Of a DNA stretch of 5,657 nucleotides, positions 5,518 through 5,657 are shown in pieces. Source of the DNA: Caldilinea sp. (GTDB lineage Bacteria; Chloroflexota; Anaerolineae; Caldilineales; Caldilineaceae); NCBI GenBank assembly GCA_026389955.1, contig JAPLGY010000227.1:1-5657 (forward strand), read 5' to 3'. The position numbers were made by a program, and so were the translations under genes. The notes beneath the pieces were generated by a model. It was given only the letters and a program-made list of their open reading frames with translations, was not told the origin of the DNA and made no database searches. How positions within the stretch are numbered: position 1 is the stretch's first letter; every line of letters begins with the position of its first letter.

Positions 5518-5657
5518 AGCAAGGGCCTTCAGATTGTGCATAACCGTCTGTCCTGAACCGGCGGAGTATTGTGACATTGGCTGCTGGAGAGCGTGGGGGA
5601 TGCGTGTGGGTTGTGAGATGCTTGGGGCTCGACAGTCTTTCCGGCGCAGGGTGCGTT

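Noticed and set aside
5600..5657. Plus-strand frame beginning with ATG at 5600 and open to the right edge, with GGAG about ten bases before it
   Set aside because: Only 19 codons are visible (MRVGCEMLGARQ...), with no recognisable family. It could be the start of a divergent gene but cannot be supported here.

Overview
The window is a GC-rich stretch of bacterial chromosome with five protein genes in two converging blocks. It reads like a member of the Chloroflexota (Anaerolineae/Caldilineae type). That placement is an inference from the protein styles, above all the C-terminal domain of the second gene, which resembles a family I remember from that phylum. I ran no search.

The left block, on the plus strand, holds the C-terminal four fifths of a mannose-1-phosphate guanylyltransferase (1-867, cut by the left edge). 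A 465-residue two-pass membrane protein of unknown function follows 46 bases later (914-2311). That protein carries a perfect 18-base in-frame tandem repeat in its loop and a conserved C-terminal domain. GDP-mannose synthesis points to envelope or exopolysaccharide chemistry, but nothing visible links the membrane protein to it directly.

The right block, on the minus strand, reads from right to left. It starts with a protein with two S1 RNA-binding domains (4477-5388), which has a strong sigma70-type promoter and a structured leader. A short-chain dehydrogenase of pteridine-reductase type comes next (3547-4278), with His in place of the catalytic Tyr. A dGTPase-family HD phosphohydrolase ends the block (2326-3483). 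The last two lie 63 bases apart and may be co-transcribed. The two blocks meet tail to tail with only 14 bases between stop codons.

The least explained DNA is the 198-base gap between the dehydrogenase and the S1 gene (4279-4476). It holds a 17-base tandem repeat, a perfect 10-base hairpin, a longer alternative stem, and a 10-base inverted repeat bracketing the whole cluster. It looks like a small non-coding repeat element. The right edge (5389-5657) holds the promoter and leader of the S1 gene, and beyond that nothing I can assign. I see no CRISPR array, tRNA, rRNA, transposase or prophage gene, and no convincing new multi-gene system.
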